A DNA stretch of 64,000 nt from JAIQGF01 sp051006995. GTDB lineage: Bacteria > Acidobacteriota > Terriglobia > Terriglobales > Acidobacteriaceae. The number at the start of each line of letters is the position of its first letter. Position 1 is the stretch's first letter. The notes beneath the pieces are model-generated. The model made no database searches and had not been told where the DNA came from. It saw only the letters and a program-made list of their open reading frames with translations. The position numbers and the translations under genes were made by a program. The DNA is taken from contig JBPCSQ010000014.1 in NCBI GenBank assembly GCA_051006995.1, forward strand, positions 1-64,000. Direction: 5' to 3'. Positions 49,870-59,010 of this stretch are shown piece after piece.

Positions 49870-52800
49870 ATGAAAACCCTGCGGAGAGGTTTCCCTCGAT
49901 TGATCCAATTCGTTGTCCTGGCTGTGGTCGCGTTCATGGTTCCGGTGCGGTCCATGGCGCAAAGCTATGTGCCGGCAACCAGCGCGATCTGTGACACCAC
50001 CGATATCAGCGACACCATAGATACCGCCCGTCTCAACCCGGAATGGGCGCCGATTGCTGACTGGAACGGCTCTGTGCTGTTCGATTACAGCGCCTTCGCT
50101 ACGGACAAGAGCCATTTGCCGCTAAGCGTGCCGAAAATCCTGGAAGGGTGGGTGGCTCATGTCCCCATCAACCAAGACCAAAATTCACAGTCCTCCACGG
50201 AAGTTTCGGAAGAAGAAACGCCCTGGAATCACTACACCCACGACTACACGTTCAAGGTGGCCCCCGACGGCACCTATCAGTACCTGCTGGCTTCGTGGAA
50301 TCGGCTACAGAATGACGTCAAGGCACAATTCCAAATCGCCGATTCGTATAGTTGCGGACTCCTCGGAGCTTCGTATATCGGCAACAACACCTGCCAGTGG
50401 GCGGCCGCCGAGACGTGTCCCGACACGACGAAGGAGGATCCCAGTGTGATGCCGCAAGATGCTTACGGCGCGACTTGCCACCATTACAAAATGGAGGTGG
50501 AGTGGGAGAACGGGGCGGCTATGCATAAAGACAACGACTCGGCCAACAACACACGCGGCTGGGGAGCGGTGCCGGAATACGTTTGGCCGTCGCAGGGCGA
50601 CCGGGTCTGGATACAAGGGCGCTGGATCTTCGATTGTGGCCATAACGGCGTGTCGAACGGTTTGGCTTCCGCCGACAGCTTGGGGTACCTGGAGGCCACC
50701 AACAACGGCACGCATGTGACTGACTACGTCAAGTACGAATCCGAAATCCACCCCCCTCGCGCGCTGGTCACTTTTCGCATCAACCACACGGCACTGTCCC
50801 AGGAAATACTCAACAGCAGTGGGGATCCGTACCGTTCGAAGTCAGACGAGCCTTCCAGCTGGTTACCAGTCACCGGTGTAGCAGTTTCGGAGCAGGACAA
50901 TGCAACCCCACCGTGGACACCCCCAACGCTGATTCCTGTTACGGAAGCGGATATTTTCGTGAGCGGCAATGGCGGCGGGGCGAATGACCTGTGCAGCCTG
51001 GTCCAGCGCAGCGACTCCTCCGGGGACTGTTCACCCTACAGCCATACGGGGCCGGTGATCCCGATTGATGATTACAGTTACATCTTCGACATTTATCCGC
51101 CCGGAACCAACTACACGCAGCGCGAACCCAACACCGGGAGCAATGCCAATTCCGACGGCGTCACGCCCTTCAAAATCACGCCGCCGGTCCAGTACGGATC
51201 ATTACAGTGGCGCATCCTGGACCAGTCGAGCCACATTCCAGATCACACGTGCGGCCCTGACAAGACTTCCTGCAAGACCGTGGATCCTGTCCTCTGCCTG
51301 ATCGACGCGAGCACGCCACCACCGCCCTCGAGCCCGGCCGACCAGACGGCGCTGGCGGACACGATGGGAAGACAATGTCCAGCTGTTCCCAGTGGCGCTC
51401 CTACGCGCCTGCGTGTAGTCCTGCCCTTCCACAACAGCGGAGCTAACTACTTCGCGAAAAGCATCTTCCTGGGCTGGGATGACGTGCCCGACGGCAACCA
51501 AAACGCCGCCATGCGCCGGTTCCAGGTATCCCTCCGATTTGACGTCAACCAGAACGGCCGCTGCTCCATCTGCGGCGATGGTGACTGGCGAGTCTTCGTG
51601 GATGTAGGCGGCCAGTGGCGCTGGATCAGTTGGCTGTTCGACACGGATCAAGGCATCTACGCGTTCAACGGCGGCGATAACGTTCTGCAAGGCGATCCGC
51701 TTACCGAGAACGGTGACGATGACTACTATCAATTCACGCGAACCCCGTGGGTCGTGGACGTGGCGGACGGCCGAACGATTCACGTGGCCGTCGGCGGCTA
51801 CGATTCTGCCTTGATTGATGGAAGCTTCTGCGACACCTACTCGGGCGGGGGTTGTGACTACGGTGCATGGAGCGCGTTCAAGCTCGGGATTTCCGATATT
51901 TTCAACATGCATCGCATTGGCACCTACGAGTTCGACCTGTCGCCGGGCGACTGCGCGTCGCCGTGCCAAGTGCAAATTCCAGAGACCAAGGACGAGGCTC
52001 AATACACCACCTACTTCACGATGAAGGAGCTGCCGGTTGGGACCGCGCCAACCACAACCTCCGTCCAGGTTGGGGACCCTCATTACAACAGTTATGTCTC
52101 CTCGGCCACGCCGCTGACTCTCTCGAGCTCAGATGCGGGCGTGCAGGATTTCCAATACCGGTTCCATCTCCAGGGCGGAATGCTTCCAACCTACGGCTCG
52201 TTTTCGTATCCAGACGACTCATCGTCGTCGTACCCGGTGCACTGGACGAGTGTGAACCTACCCGCGAACTCGACGTCGGTGTCGGTGTACCTCAATGGCG
52301 CTAGCGCCATCGGCGATGGACCGTACGATTTCCAATACTCCGCACAAAGCGTGTGGAACCTGCTGGAACAGAGGCACACGCAGACGGTGATCCTGGACAG
52401 CACCCCGCCGGTAGCAACCATTACCATGCCGACCGCGACGCAATACGGACATAGTGACACGATCACTCTTGGGTACAGCGTGAGCGATGGCACGGGATCA
52501 GGGGTGAAGAGCTTCACGCCCAAGATGGATGGCCAAACCGCAGCCCAGTTCTGCGGCACAACGATGCCCAACTGCTTGGACAACGGGCAGACCTTGTATT
52601 TGGAATCCATGTCTCTGGGCACGCACATCTTCTCCGTCGACTCCGTGGACAATGTCTCCAACGCCGGCACGAACTCGGTGACCTTCACCATCACGGTGAC
52701 GTTTGCGAGCTTGGCCGGGGATGTCAACAATCTTCAGGCGCTCGGCTGCATTGACAACATCAGCCAATCGCTGGTCGCGAAATTTGGCGCGGCTCAAAAC

Positions 52801-53259
52801 GTTTACGGAAAGGGCCAGGTTCAGACGGCCATCAACATTTTGTCGGCCGCGCTGTACGAGGTGCAGGCGCAAGCCGGTAAGCACATAGCGACTGCGTGCA
52901 CCGATCCCAACGGCCGACAGTTCAACCCGGTGAATCTGCTGACGACCGACATTCAGTACCTTGAAGGGATCCTGGCGGGCCAACTCAAAGCCGATCCACT
53001 CATGGGATTCGTGGTGAGTTCCAGCAATGTGGCGGTGTATGGCGCGACGGTCAACTTACTCAACGGTAAGACGGTCATCGCGCAAACAACAACCGACTCG
53101 GCAGGATTCTATTACTTTGCCGACGTGAGCGGATTGAGGGCTGCCGGCCCCTATGCCATCAGCGTCGTCCTGCCAAAGGGGTTCAAGAGTTCGTCGCCAG
53201 CGTCGGTGAACTTCACTTGGTCTGGACATTCGGTGCTTGGGAATTTCGTGCTCTATTAG
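49870..53259 (+). CDS. Very large secreted protein with Ig-like, FIMAH and CarboxypepD_reg-like C-terminus
   Basis: 1129 residues from ATG 49870. A signal peptide (to about residue 34, VRSMAQ) is followed by about 750 residues rich in Asp, Asn, Gly, Tyr and Trp with no domain I can name; it includes Cys-containing loops (CSICGDGDW, CDTYSGGGCDYG). Residues about 835-945 look like a bacterial Ig-like repeat (VILDSTPPVATITMP onward). Residues about 950-1040 fit the FIMAH domain (LQALGCIDNISQSLVAKF, then VQTAINILSAALYEVQAQAG). The last 88 residues resemble a carboxypeptidase regulatory-like beta domain (GATVNLLNGKTVIAQTTTD, GFYYFADV). Probably an exported surface or matrix protein. Regulated, by position, by the divergent CadC-type protein. 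Confidence 0.85.
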   Translation: MKTLRRGFPRLIQFVVLAVVAFMVPVRSMAQSYVPATSAICDTTDISDTIDTARLNPEWAPIADWNGSVLFDYSAFATDKSHLPLSVPKILEGWVAHVPINQDQNSQSSTEVSEEETPWNHYTHDYTFKVAPDGTYQYLLASWNRLQNDVKAQFQIADSYSCGLLGASYIGNNTCQWAAAETCPDTTKEDPSVMPQDAYGATCHHYKMEVEWENGAAMHKDNDSANNTRGWGAVPEYVWPSQGDRVWIQGRWIFDCGHNGVSNGLASADSLGYLEATNNGTHVTDYVKYESEIHPPRALVTFRINHTALSQEILNSSGDPYRSKSDEPSSWLPVTGVAVSEQDNATPPWTPPTLIPVTEADIFVSGNGGGANDLCSLVQRSDSSGDCSPYSHTGPVIPIDDYSYIFDIYPPGTNYTQREPNTGSNANSDGVTPFKITPPVQYGSLQWRILDQSSHIPDHTCGPDKTSCKTVDPVLCLIDASTPPPPSSPADQTALADTMGRQCPAVPSGAPTRLRVVLPFHNSGANYFAKSIFLGWDDVPDGNQNAAMRRFQVSLRFDVNQNGRCSICGDGDWRVFVDVGGQWRWISWLFDTDQGIYAFNGGDNVLQGDPLTENGDDDYYQFTRTPWVVDVADGRTIHVAVGGYDSALIDGSFCDTYSGGGCDYGAWSAFKLGISDIFNMHRIGTYEFDLSPGDCASPCQVQIPETKDEAQYTTYFTMKELPVGTAPTTTSVQVGDPHYNSYVSSATPLTLSSSDAGVQDFQYRFHLQGGMLPTYGSFSYPDDSSSSYPVHWTSVNLPANSTSVSVYLNGASAIGDGPYDFQYSAQSVWNLLEQRHTQTVILDSTPPVATITMPTATQYGHSDTITLGYSVSDGTGSGVKSFTPKMDGQTAAQFCGTTMPNCLDNGQTLYLESMSLGTHIFSVDSVDNVSNAGTNSVTFTITVTFASLAGDVNNLQALGCIDNISQSLVAKFGAAQNVYGKGQVQTAINILSAALYEVQAQAGKHIATACTDPNGRQFNPVNLLTTDIQYLEGILAGQLKADPLMGFVVSSSNVAVYGATVNLLNGKTVIAQTTTDSAGFYYFADVSGLRAAGPYAISVVLPKGFKSSSPASVNFTWSGHSVLGNFVLY

Positions 53260-53301
53260 CCAGACGCCAGAGCGGAGCGCGGCCATTGCCGCGGAGGCCT
53301 T

Positions 53302-53496
53302 ATGCAGAAAAAAAGTCTTCTGAAACACGCATGGAAGCAACTGTCGGTCGCACAGCCACTCAATGCGCTTCCCCGGTGGATGAGGCTGGGGAGAGCAGCC
53401 TCGGAAAACACCGGCGGCGACGTGGCGAGCGGAATCGCGGATTTGTTACGGGCACCGGAAGGTGCGGGCACAACCGCAAAGAAGAATGTGGCCTGA
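53302..53496 (+). CDS. Possible small ORF (64 aa) downstream of the secreted protein
   Basis: ATG 53302 has GGAGG four bases upstream, a strong ribosome site, and starts 42 bp after the stop of the large secreted protein. The 64-residue basic product (MQKKSLLKHAWKQLSVAQ at the start) has no signal or membrane helix and no recognisable family. It runs directly into the decayed DUF11-like gene end, so it may itself be part of a broken gene. Low confidence. Confidence 0.3.
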   Translation: MQKKSLLKHAWKQLSVAQPLNALPRWMRLGRAASENTGGDVASGIADLLRAPEGAGTTAKKNVA

Positions 53497-53500
53497 AGGT

Positions 53501-53593
53501 ACCGACAGTGTGAACGTCACCGCGAACGAAACAGATCCGGATTTGTCGAATAACTCGACGAAAGTCGCCATTACGTCCAATAAGCGGAGCTAA
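53501..53593 (+). pseudogene. Remnant of the C-terminus of a DUF11/CARDB repeat protein
   Basis: The plus-strand frame ACC 53501 to TAA 53593 reads TDSVNVTANETDPDLSNNST, followed by KVAITSNKRS and stop. The VTANETDPDLSNNST motif is the typical end of DUF11-type extracellular beta repeats. Upstream in all frames the match is lost at once, and no start codon with a ribosome site precedes it. A complete protein would need hundreds more residues. The fragment is followed 4 bp later by a good terminator, as the end of a real gene would be. Interpreted as the undeleted tail of a lost surface-protein gene. Confidence 0.6.
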
Positions 53594-53596
53594 AGC

Positions 53597-53628
53597 AAAA
53601 GGGAGAAGCCGGTTAGCTTCTCCCTTTT
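53597..53628. terminator. Bidirectional intrinsic terminator
   Basis: AAAAGGGAGAAGC (53597-53609) and GCTTCTCCCTTTT (53616-53628) are exact inverse complements around a 6-base loop. T-runs exist on both strands, fitting the convergent ends of the gene remnant and tonB. Confidence 0.85.
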
Positions 53629-53654
53629 GTACCTACTCGCTACAGCGAAAGCTT

Positions 53655-54671
53655 CTAGTAAAGCCTGAAGTTTACTTCGACGTTGATCTGGACCGCGACC
53701 GGGCGGCCGTCCTTCATGGCCGGCTCGAACTTCCAGTTGCGAACCGCTTCTATGGCTTTCTGATCCAAGCCCATGCCCAGACTGCGCGCGACCTTCACAT
53801 TCTGCGGTCGGCCACCCTGGTCTACGATCAGCCACAGAACCACCGTGCCCTGATACTTGGCTTTGCGGGCTTCCTCGGAGTACTCGGGATCCGGGGTGGA
53901 GAGTGCCCGGGGCGCAGAGACGCCGCCCCCAACCTTGAATACACCGCCGCCCATCCCGCCGCCGTGGCCAGGACCGACGCCCGGACCTTCACCCGATCCC
54001 ACGCCGCCGCCGGAGCCGGAACCAATGCCGCCGCCGGAACCGGTGCCATTGGAGGGCGGGCCGGAAGGAATCATGGCCTTCGGATCGCCGAAATTCGGCA
54101 TGTTGGCTTGTGCGATCTTCACCTGGGGAGGTACAACGACGGTCGGTTCCATGGGAAGCGCCGGATGATCGTTGCGGATCACCATTGCCGGAGGCGTGAA
54201 CTGCTCCATGGCAAACTTGGGCAGCTTCCCTTTGGGAGCGGGGAGCTTGTCGCGATCGCCGCCACCTCCACCGCCGCCGATGGTGTCATTCTTCTTGCTG
54301 GATAGCGGCATGTACTGCGAAATGTCGGGCGCGATCAGGGTGATGTTTTCCTGCTTTTGAACCTGCTTGACCACCTTGGCGCCGGCGAGCGACGCAGCCA
54401 CGATGCCGCCGATCACCGCCGCGTGCAGAACGGTGGAGGTGAAGACGCCACGCTTCTTGTAGTTGTACGCGCCCCAGATTTCGCGGACCGGCACCGGCTT
54501 GGAGGTGAGCTGCAACGGGGGCAGCTTCTCCGGGTGCATGCGCTCATGGAACTGCTTCTTCAGCGACTGCCACAACGAGAGGTCGAACTGGTCCTCAGGG
54601 AGCAGCAGATTGAGTTCTGGCGTGGTGGGGCGAACGTTTTGAGGAGGTCTGGTCAGAAGCGAATGTGCCAT
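53655..54671 (-). CDS. tonB: TonB-family energy transducer
   Basis: 338 residues. A cytosolic lead of about 75 residues precedes the single membrane helix (TSTVLHAAVIGGIVAASLAG). The periplasmic linker is unusually glycine/serine rich with few Pro-Lys repeats (poly-Gly from about 132 and a long Gly/Ser stretch 208-245) instead of the classical Pro-rich rod. The C-terminal TonB domain is clear: PDPEYSEEARKAKYQGTVVLWLIVDQ...RSLGMGLDQKAIEAVRNWKFEP. It passes proton-motive force to outer-membrane receptors; ExbB/ExbD are not in the window. The start ATG 54671 has GGGAAACTAAGCACT upstream. Confidence 0.93.
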   Translation of the reverse strand: MAHSLLTRPPQNVRPTTPELNLLLPEDQFDLSLWQSLKKQFHERMHPEKLPPLQLTSKPVPVREIWGAYNYKKRGVFTSTVLHAAVIGGIVAASLAGAKVVKQVQKQENITLIAPDISQYMPLSSKKNDTIGGGGGGGDRDKLPAPKGKLPKFAMEQFTPPAMVIRNDHPALPMEPTVVVPPQVKIAQANMPNFGDPKAMIPSGPPSNGTGSGGGIGSGSGGGVGSGEGPGVGPGHGGGMGGGVFKVGGGVSAPRALSTPDPEYSEEARKAKYQGTVVLWLIVDQGGRPQNVKVARSLGMGLDQKAIEAVRNWKFEPAMKDGRPVAVQINVEVNFRLY

Positions 54672-55149
54672 AGTGCTTAGTTTCCCGGGTTCGACCCTTT
54701 GGGCTCACTCCGTCCAGTGGCGGGAGCCGCTCACTGTCAGGGAGATGAGCACATTTAGTGCCAAGTTGCACCCGCGATGTCCATGCGAGCCATAGGCCAG
54801 CAGGAACTCGTCGTCAGGCTTGCACCCGTTCCGTGCCGAAAAGTGGCTTCCAAGTACTCACCTTGGCAGGGCCACGACTCAGAATCCAGCCGGAGCAGCA
54901 ACTTGCACAGGAAATTAGATGCCCAGCGGTGCAGCTTGGGAGCTCAGATTAACTCCGCTGAGCATTTCTTGCCCTCACCCCGAATCGCGGCGCACAGCTC
55001 GTGTCGAACCGCAGCGTCACTGCCTGTCCTTCTACGTTAACACGCGGCGGCGACAGGAGTTCCGGTACCAAAGACCTAGTCCGAAAGAATTACATGGTGT
55101 GAGTAATGAGGGTGGCCCACGTTTGCTCGGATTTCGGGTTTACATCGAA

Positions 55150-55199
55150 CCCGGGGGCTCACGCCCCGGGCTATGAACGGGCGCCGCTGCGCGGCAGCC
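55150..55199 (+). repeat. REP-like palindromes, copy C
   Basis: CCCGGGGGCTCACGCCCCGGG (shown by ends: CCCGGGG at 55150-55156 and CCCCGGG at 55164-55170), then CTATGAACG and a second hairpin GGGCGCCGC/GCGGCAGCCC (55179-55200). Same order as copies A and B. Confidence 0.68.
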
Positions 55200-55311
55200 C
55201 AAGCGAGGCGCTGGGGCCTACGATTATAGATTCCGGTAATAATAGTTGAGACAGGCGATCGCGCTCGGGGGCGAGCGCGCTCCAGCGCCGTCGCCGGGCC
55301 CTGCCGTAGCT

Positions 55312-55317
55312 ATAATG
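55312..55317 (+). promoter_or_regulatory. -10 box TATAAT upstream of ileS
   Basis: Perfect consensus hexamer 35 bp before the TTG start of ileS. No good -35 hexamer is found 16-18 bp above it (region is GC-rich), so an activator or extended -10 recognition would be needed. Confidence 0.5.
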
Positions 55318-55351
55318 AAAAGATATCCTCACCGCTGGAGAGAAGACTGAC

Positions 55352-58222
55352 TTGCCGCAAGAACTCAAGGGGACGCTGAACCTTCCCAAGACCGATTTTT
55401 CGATGAAGGCGAACCTGCCGCAGAACGAGCCCAAGATGCTGGCGCGGTGGGAGGAGATGCGGCTCTACGAACGCATCCGGCAAGCGCGAAAGGGTGCGCC
55501 GTTGTACGTGCTGCACGACGGACCGCCTTATGCCAACGGCCCCATTCACCTGGGACACGCGCTCAACAAGTCGCTGAAGGATTTTGTGGTGAAGTCGAAG
55601 AACATGGCGGGCTTCGACGCGCCCTATATTCCCGGCTGGGACTGCCACGGTCTGCCCATCGAGATCAAGGTGGACGAGTCGCTCGGACGCAAAAAACTGG
55701 AGATGGATCCGCTGCAGGTGCGCGCCGCCTGCCGTAAGTACGCGGAGAAGTATCTGGATTTGCAGCGCGAGCAATTCAAGCGGCTGGGAGGGCTGGGCCG
55801 CTGGGAGCAGCCGTACTCGACCATGACACCGCAGTACGAGTCGGTGGTGATCGAGACGCTGTTCAAATTCATCGAGCAGGGGGCAGTGTACAAGGGCCTG
55901 CGACCGGTTTACTGGTGCATCCACGATGAGACAGCACTGGCGGAGGCCGAGGTTGAGTACGAGAACCACACCAGCCCGTCCGTCTGGGTGAAGTACCGCA
56001 TGCAGTCGGACCCGCGACTGGTGGACGAAGAGCTGGGATCGCACCGCATCGCCGGCAAGCCGGTGAACACCATTATCTGGACCACGACGCCATGGACGCT
56101 GCCTGCTTCCATGGCAGTGGCGTTCCATCCCGACGAGCAGTATGTCGGAATCGAGGCGGGCGGGGAGATCTACATCGTGGCCGAAAAGCTGGCGCAGGTC
56201 ACGGCGGAAAAAGCAGGCTTTCAAGATTGGAAGGCCGTGGCAAAGTTCCCGGGCAAGAAGCTGGAGCACACGTACTTCTATCACCCGTTTCTTCCCTGGC
56301 CGGACCGAAAAATTCTGGGCGTGCTGGCCGAGTACGTCACCATGGACCAAGGCACGGGCGCGGTGCACACGGCGCCGTCGCATGGCGCCGATGACTTCTA
56401 CACCGGGCAGAAGTACAAGCTCGATCAGACCTGCAACGTGGACGAGTCCGGGCGCATGCGACATGGGCTGCCGGAGTATGACGGCAAGACCGTGTTCCAG
56501 GCGAACCAGCCGATTGTCGAGCTGCTGAAGAGCCGCGGTGTGCTGCTGCACCAGGAGAAAATCGAGCACTCGTACCCGCATTGCTGGCGTTGCCACAACC
56601 CGGTAATCTTCCGCGCAACCGAGCAGTGGTTTATCTCGATGGAAGCGGAGGTGGGCGGCGCAACGCTGCGCACGCGCGCCTTGGAGGAGATCGGGAAAGT
56701 TCATTGGGACCCGGCCTGGGGCGAGGAGCGCATTTCCAACATGATCGCGACGCGCCCGGACTGGTGCATCTCGCGGCAGCGCGTCTGGGGCGTGCCCATC
56801 GCCATGTTCTTCTGCGAGCACTGCCGGACGTTCCTGCGCTCGCCCCAGGTGAACGCCGCGGTGGTGGACCTGTTCCGCCGCGAAGGAGCGGACGCATGGT
56901 ACACGCGCCAACCGGAGGAGATTCTGCCGGCGGGAACAAAATGTCCCGATTGCGCCGGCACGAAGTTCCGCAAGGAAATGGACATCATTGATGTCTGGTT
57001 CGAATCGGGATCGAGTTACCTGGCGGTGCAAAGCGGCGAGCCGGACCTCGGCTACCCTGCGGATTTGTACCTGGAAGGCGGCGACCAGCACCGCGGGTGG
57101 TTCCATTCTTCCCTGCTATGCGGCGTCGGCGCGCGCAACCAGGCGCCCTACAAAATGGTGGCGACCAGCGGCTGGACGCTAGACATGCAGGGGCGGGCAC
57201 AATCGAAGTCGCTGGGAAATGTGGTGGACCCGGTAGACATCGCCAAGCGCCTGGGGGCGGAAATCGTGCGGCTGTGGGTCGCGTCGGTGGATTTCCGTGA
57301 AGACGTTCGCTCCGATGAAGCGCTCATGCAGCGGGTGGCGGAAAGCTACCGGAAGATCCGCAACACGTTCCGTTTCATTCTCGGCAACCTGCACGAATTC
57401 GATCCGCAGCGAGATGCGGTACCGCTCGGAGAGATGGAATTTCTCGACCGCGTCATGCTGGTGCGCGCGGCGCAGTCGGCCGAGCGCGTGCTGGGCTGGT
57501 ACAAAGACTTTTTCTTCCATCGCATCTACCAGGAAGTGAATGAGCTCTGCACGGTGGTCTTGAGCGCAACGTTTTTCGACATCCTGAAGGACCGGCTGTA
57601 CACGTACGCGCCGCGATCGAAGGCGCGGCGCTCGGCGCAGACGGCGATCTGGCGCATCGGAGAGGCGCTGGTCCGTTTGCTGGCCCCGTTGATGAGCTTC
57701 ACTTCCGAAGAGGTCTGGCAGTTCCTGCCGCGAACCGGCGCGCGCGATGAGAGCGTGCACCTGGCGAAGTTCCCTGCCGCGGAAGAGATTCCCGGCGACG
57801 GGTTCTCCTTTGCGAACCCGTCCCAGTATCAGGACCTACTGGCCGAGTGGGAAGACCTTTCACGCGTGCGCGACGAGGTGCTGAAGGCGTTGGAGAGCGC
57901 GCGCCAGAACAAGCTGATCGGATCGGGCCTGGAGGCAGAAGTCAGGCTGGGCGTTCCCGAATCCATATACAAAACGGTGCACAAGCATCAAAAGGATTTG
58001 CGCTACTTGTTCATTGTCTCCGGCGTCCAATTAGAAACAGCGCCTTCCGGAAATGGCGCGGGAAGTACGATTCGGGTTGAAATCAGCAAGGCACCCGGCC
58101 AAAAATGTGAACGTTGCTGGAATTACTCGACCCAGGTCGGTAGCGATATGGCCTACCCAACGGTGTGCGAGCGATGCAGCGCGGCGTTGAAGGAGATCGA
58201 GAGCGGAGCGAATGGACGGTAG
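55352..58222 (+). CDS. ileS: Isoleucyl-tRNA synthetase
   Basis: 956 residues, class Ia synthetase. Start at TTG 55352 because the N-terminal block KGTLNLPKTDFSMKANLPQNEP aligns with the start of known IleRS proteins, and GGAGAGAAG lies upstream; the first ATG (55403) would cut that block. Motifs: HDGPPYANGPIHLGHALNK (HIGH region, here HLGH), WDCHGLPIEIKVDE, the CP1 editing domain around TTPWTLPASMAVAF and GTGAVHTAPSHGADD, KMSKS variant QSKSLGN, and a C-terminal zinc module CERCWNYS...CERCSAAL (two CxxC). The enzyme charges tRNA-Ile and removes Val-tRNA-Ile. Overlaps lspA by 11 bp. Confidence 0.97.
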   Translation: MPQELKGTLNLPKTDFSMKANLPQNEPKMLARWEEMRLYERIRQARKGAPLYVLHDGPPYANGPIHLGHALNKSLKDFVVKSKNMAGFDAPYIPGWDCHGLPIEIKVDESLGRKKLEMDPLQVRAACRKYAEKYLDLQREQFKRLGGLGRWEQPYSTMTPQYESVVIETLFKFIEQGAVYKGLRPVYWCIHDETALAEAEVEYENHTSPSVWVKYRMQSDPRLVDEELGSHRIAGKPVNTIIWTTTPWTLPASMAVAFHPDEQYVGIEAGGEIYIVAEKLAQVTAEKAGFQDWKAVAKFPGKKLEHTYFYHPFLPWPDRKILGVLAEYVTMDQGTGAVHTAPSHGADDFYTGQKYKLDQTCNVDESGRMRHGLPEYDGKTVFQANQPIVELLKSRGVLLHQEKIEHSYPHCWRCHNPVIFRATEQWFISMEAEVGGATLRTRALEEIGKVHWDPAWGEERISNMIATRPDWCISRQRVWGVPIAMFFCEHCRTFLRSPQVNAAVVDLFRREGADAWYTRQPEEILPAGTKCPDCAGTKFRKEMDIIDVWFESGSSYLAVQSGEPDLGYPADLYLEGGDQHRGWFHSSLLCGVGARNQAPYKMVATSGWTLDMQGRAQSKSLGNVVDPVDIAKRLGAEIVRLWVASVDFREDVRSDEALMQRVAESYRKIRNTFRFILGNLHEFDPQRDAVPLGEMEFLDRVMLVRAAQSAERVLGWYKDFFFHRIYQEVNELCTVVLSATFFDILKDRLYTYAPRSKARRSAQTAIWRIGEALVRLLAPLMSFTSEEVWQFLPRTGARDESVHLAKFPAAEEIPGDGFSFANPSQYQDLLAEWEDLSRVRDEVLKALESARQNKLIGSGLEAEVRLGVPESIYKTVHKHQKDLRYLFIVSGVQLETAPSGNGAGSTIRVEISKAPGQKCERCWNYSTQVGSDMAYPTVCERCSAALKEIESGANGR

Positions 58223-58736
58223 GGACGCACCAGTGAATCATGCCATGCGGAAGTACCACTTCCTGATTGCCTTGCTGGTGATTGGAGTGGACCGGTTTTC
58301 GAAATGGCTGGTGGCCACGCGCATCAGCCTGCACGATAGCGTGCTGGTGCTGCCCGGGTTCTTCCGGTTGACGCATGTGCAGAACAGCGGCGCCGCCTTC
58401 GGACTGTTCGCCGATTCCGCTTCGCAATGGACAGCCGCCATCCTGATCCTTTTCTCTGTCCTGGCGCTGGTGGTGGTTTCAGCGCTGCTTTGGAAGAACA
58501 GCCATGCCATCACCACCACCGGAGTCGGGCTCGCGCTGATTCTGGGCGGGGCGGTGGGCAATTTGTGGGACCGGCTGCTGAACGGGCACGTCGTCGATTT
58601 CTTCGATTTCTATGTTGGCAGCTATCACTGGCCGGCGTTTAACGTGGCCGATAGCGCCATCGTGGTCGGGGCGCTGCTGCTGGTGGCCGAGATCCTGTTC
58701 GCCAAGGCGCCGGCCGAGCAAAACGCGGTCCGTTAG
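58212..58736 (+). CDS. lspA: Lipoprotein signal peptidase (signal peptidase II)
   Basis: 174 residues, four membrane helices, aspartic protease that removes signal peptides from prolipoproteins. Conserved blocks: VIGVDRFSKWLV (25-34), NSGAAFGLF (58-66), GGAVGNLWDRLLNGHVVDFFDF with catalytic Asp 129, and FNVADSAIVVG with catalytic Asp 147. The start ATG 58212 lies inside the end of ileS with GGAG upstream; Met 12 is an alternative. The ileS-lspA pair is a widespread conserved operon. It would act on the lipoproteins seen at 13996 and 34586. Confidence 0.96.
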   Translation: MDGRDAPVNHAMRKYHFLIALLVIGVDRFSKWLVATRISLHDSVLVLPGFFRLTHVQNSGAAFGLFADSASQWTAAILILFSVLALVVVSALLWKNSHAITTTGVGLALILGGAVGNLWDRLLNGHVVDFFDFYVGSYHWPAFNVADSAIVVGALLLVAEILFAKAPAEQNAVR

Positions 58737-59010
58737 TTTCTGTGAGCCACTACCAAACTTTCTCCTCCGTTTGCCTTCCTCATCCCTCAGGTGTATAACC
58801 AGCAGCCGCGGATGCGTGGGGTGTCCGACTCCAGTCCCTTCGTTGCCCGTCCCGAGTAGCTTTCGAAGCGCTACTCGCATCTGAAGTTTCTGACCGTAAC
58901 TGCACGCCGGCCCTCTCGCGCCAGGGAGGAAGCTTGGATCCGAACCCGCCAATTCGGCCGTTGCACGGCCTTTCTTGTCCGCCCTTATTTCAAGGAAGAA
59001 GGAGATGACT
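58737..59010. other. Intergenic region between lspA and glutamate dehydrogenase
   Basis: About 270 bp. A hairpin CGAGTAGC/GCTACTCG (58853-58860 with 58870-58877) sits in the middle and could end the ileS-lspA transcript or be part of the gdhA leader. No gene; promoter boxes unclear. Confidence 0.4.

Larger units (their letters stand above)
54672..55351. other. Long intergenic region between tonB and ileS
   Basis: About 680 bp with no reading frame that has both a ribosome site and a sensible product. It carries an imperfect GAGCTCAG/GCTGAGC dyad near 54941-54963, REP-like copy C (55150-55198) and, just before ileS, a perfect TATAAT (55312-55317) that can be the -10 box. A GGGTTCGACCC near 54680 looks like a tRNA T-loop but has no tRNA around it. 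Confidence 0.5.

Noticed and set aside
54676..54692. T-loop-like GGGTTCGACCC as a sign of a tRNA gene
   Set aside because: No acceptor, D or anticodon stem can be formed on either strand around it; it lies in the tonB leader.
55310..57106. Long antisense frame over ileS
   Set aside because: IleRS motifs on the plus strand are unambiguous; the antisense translation has no domain or ribosome site.
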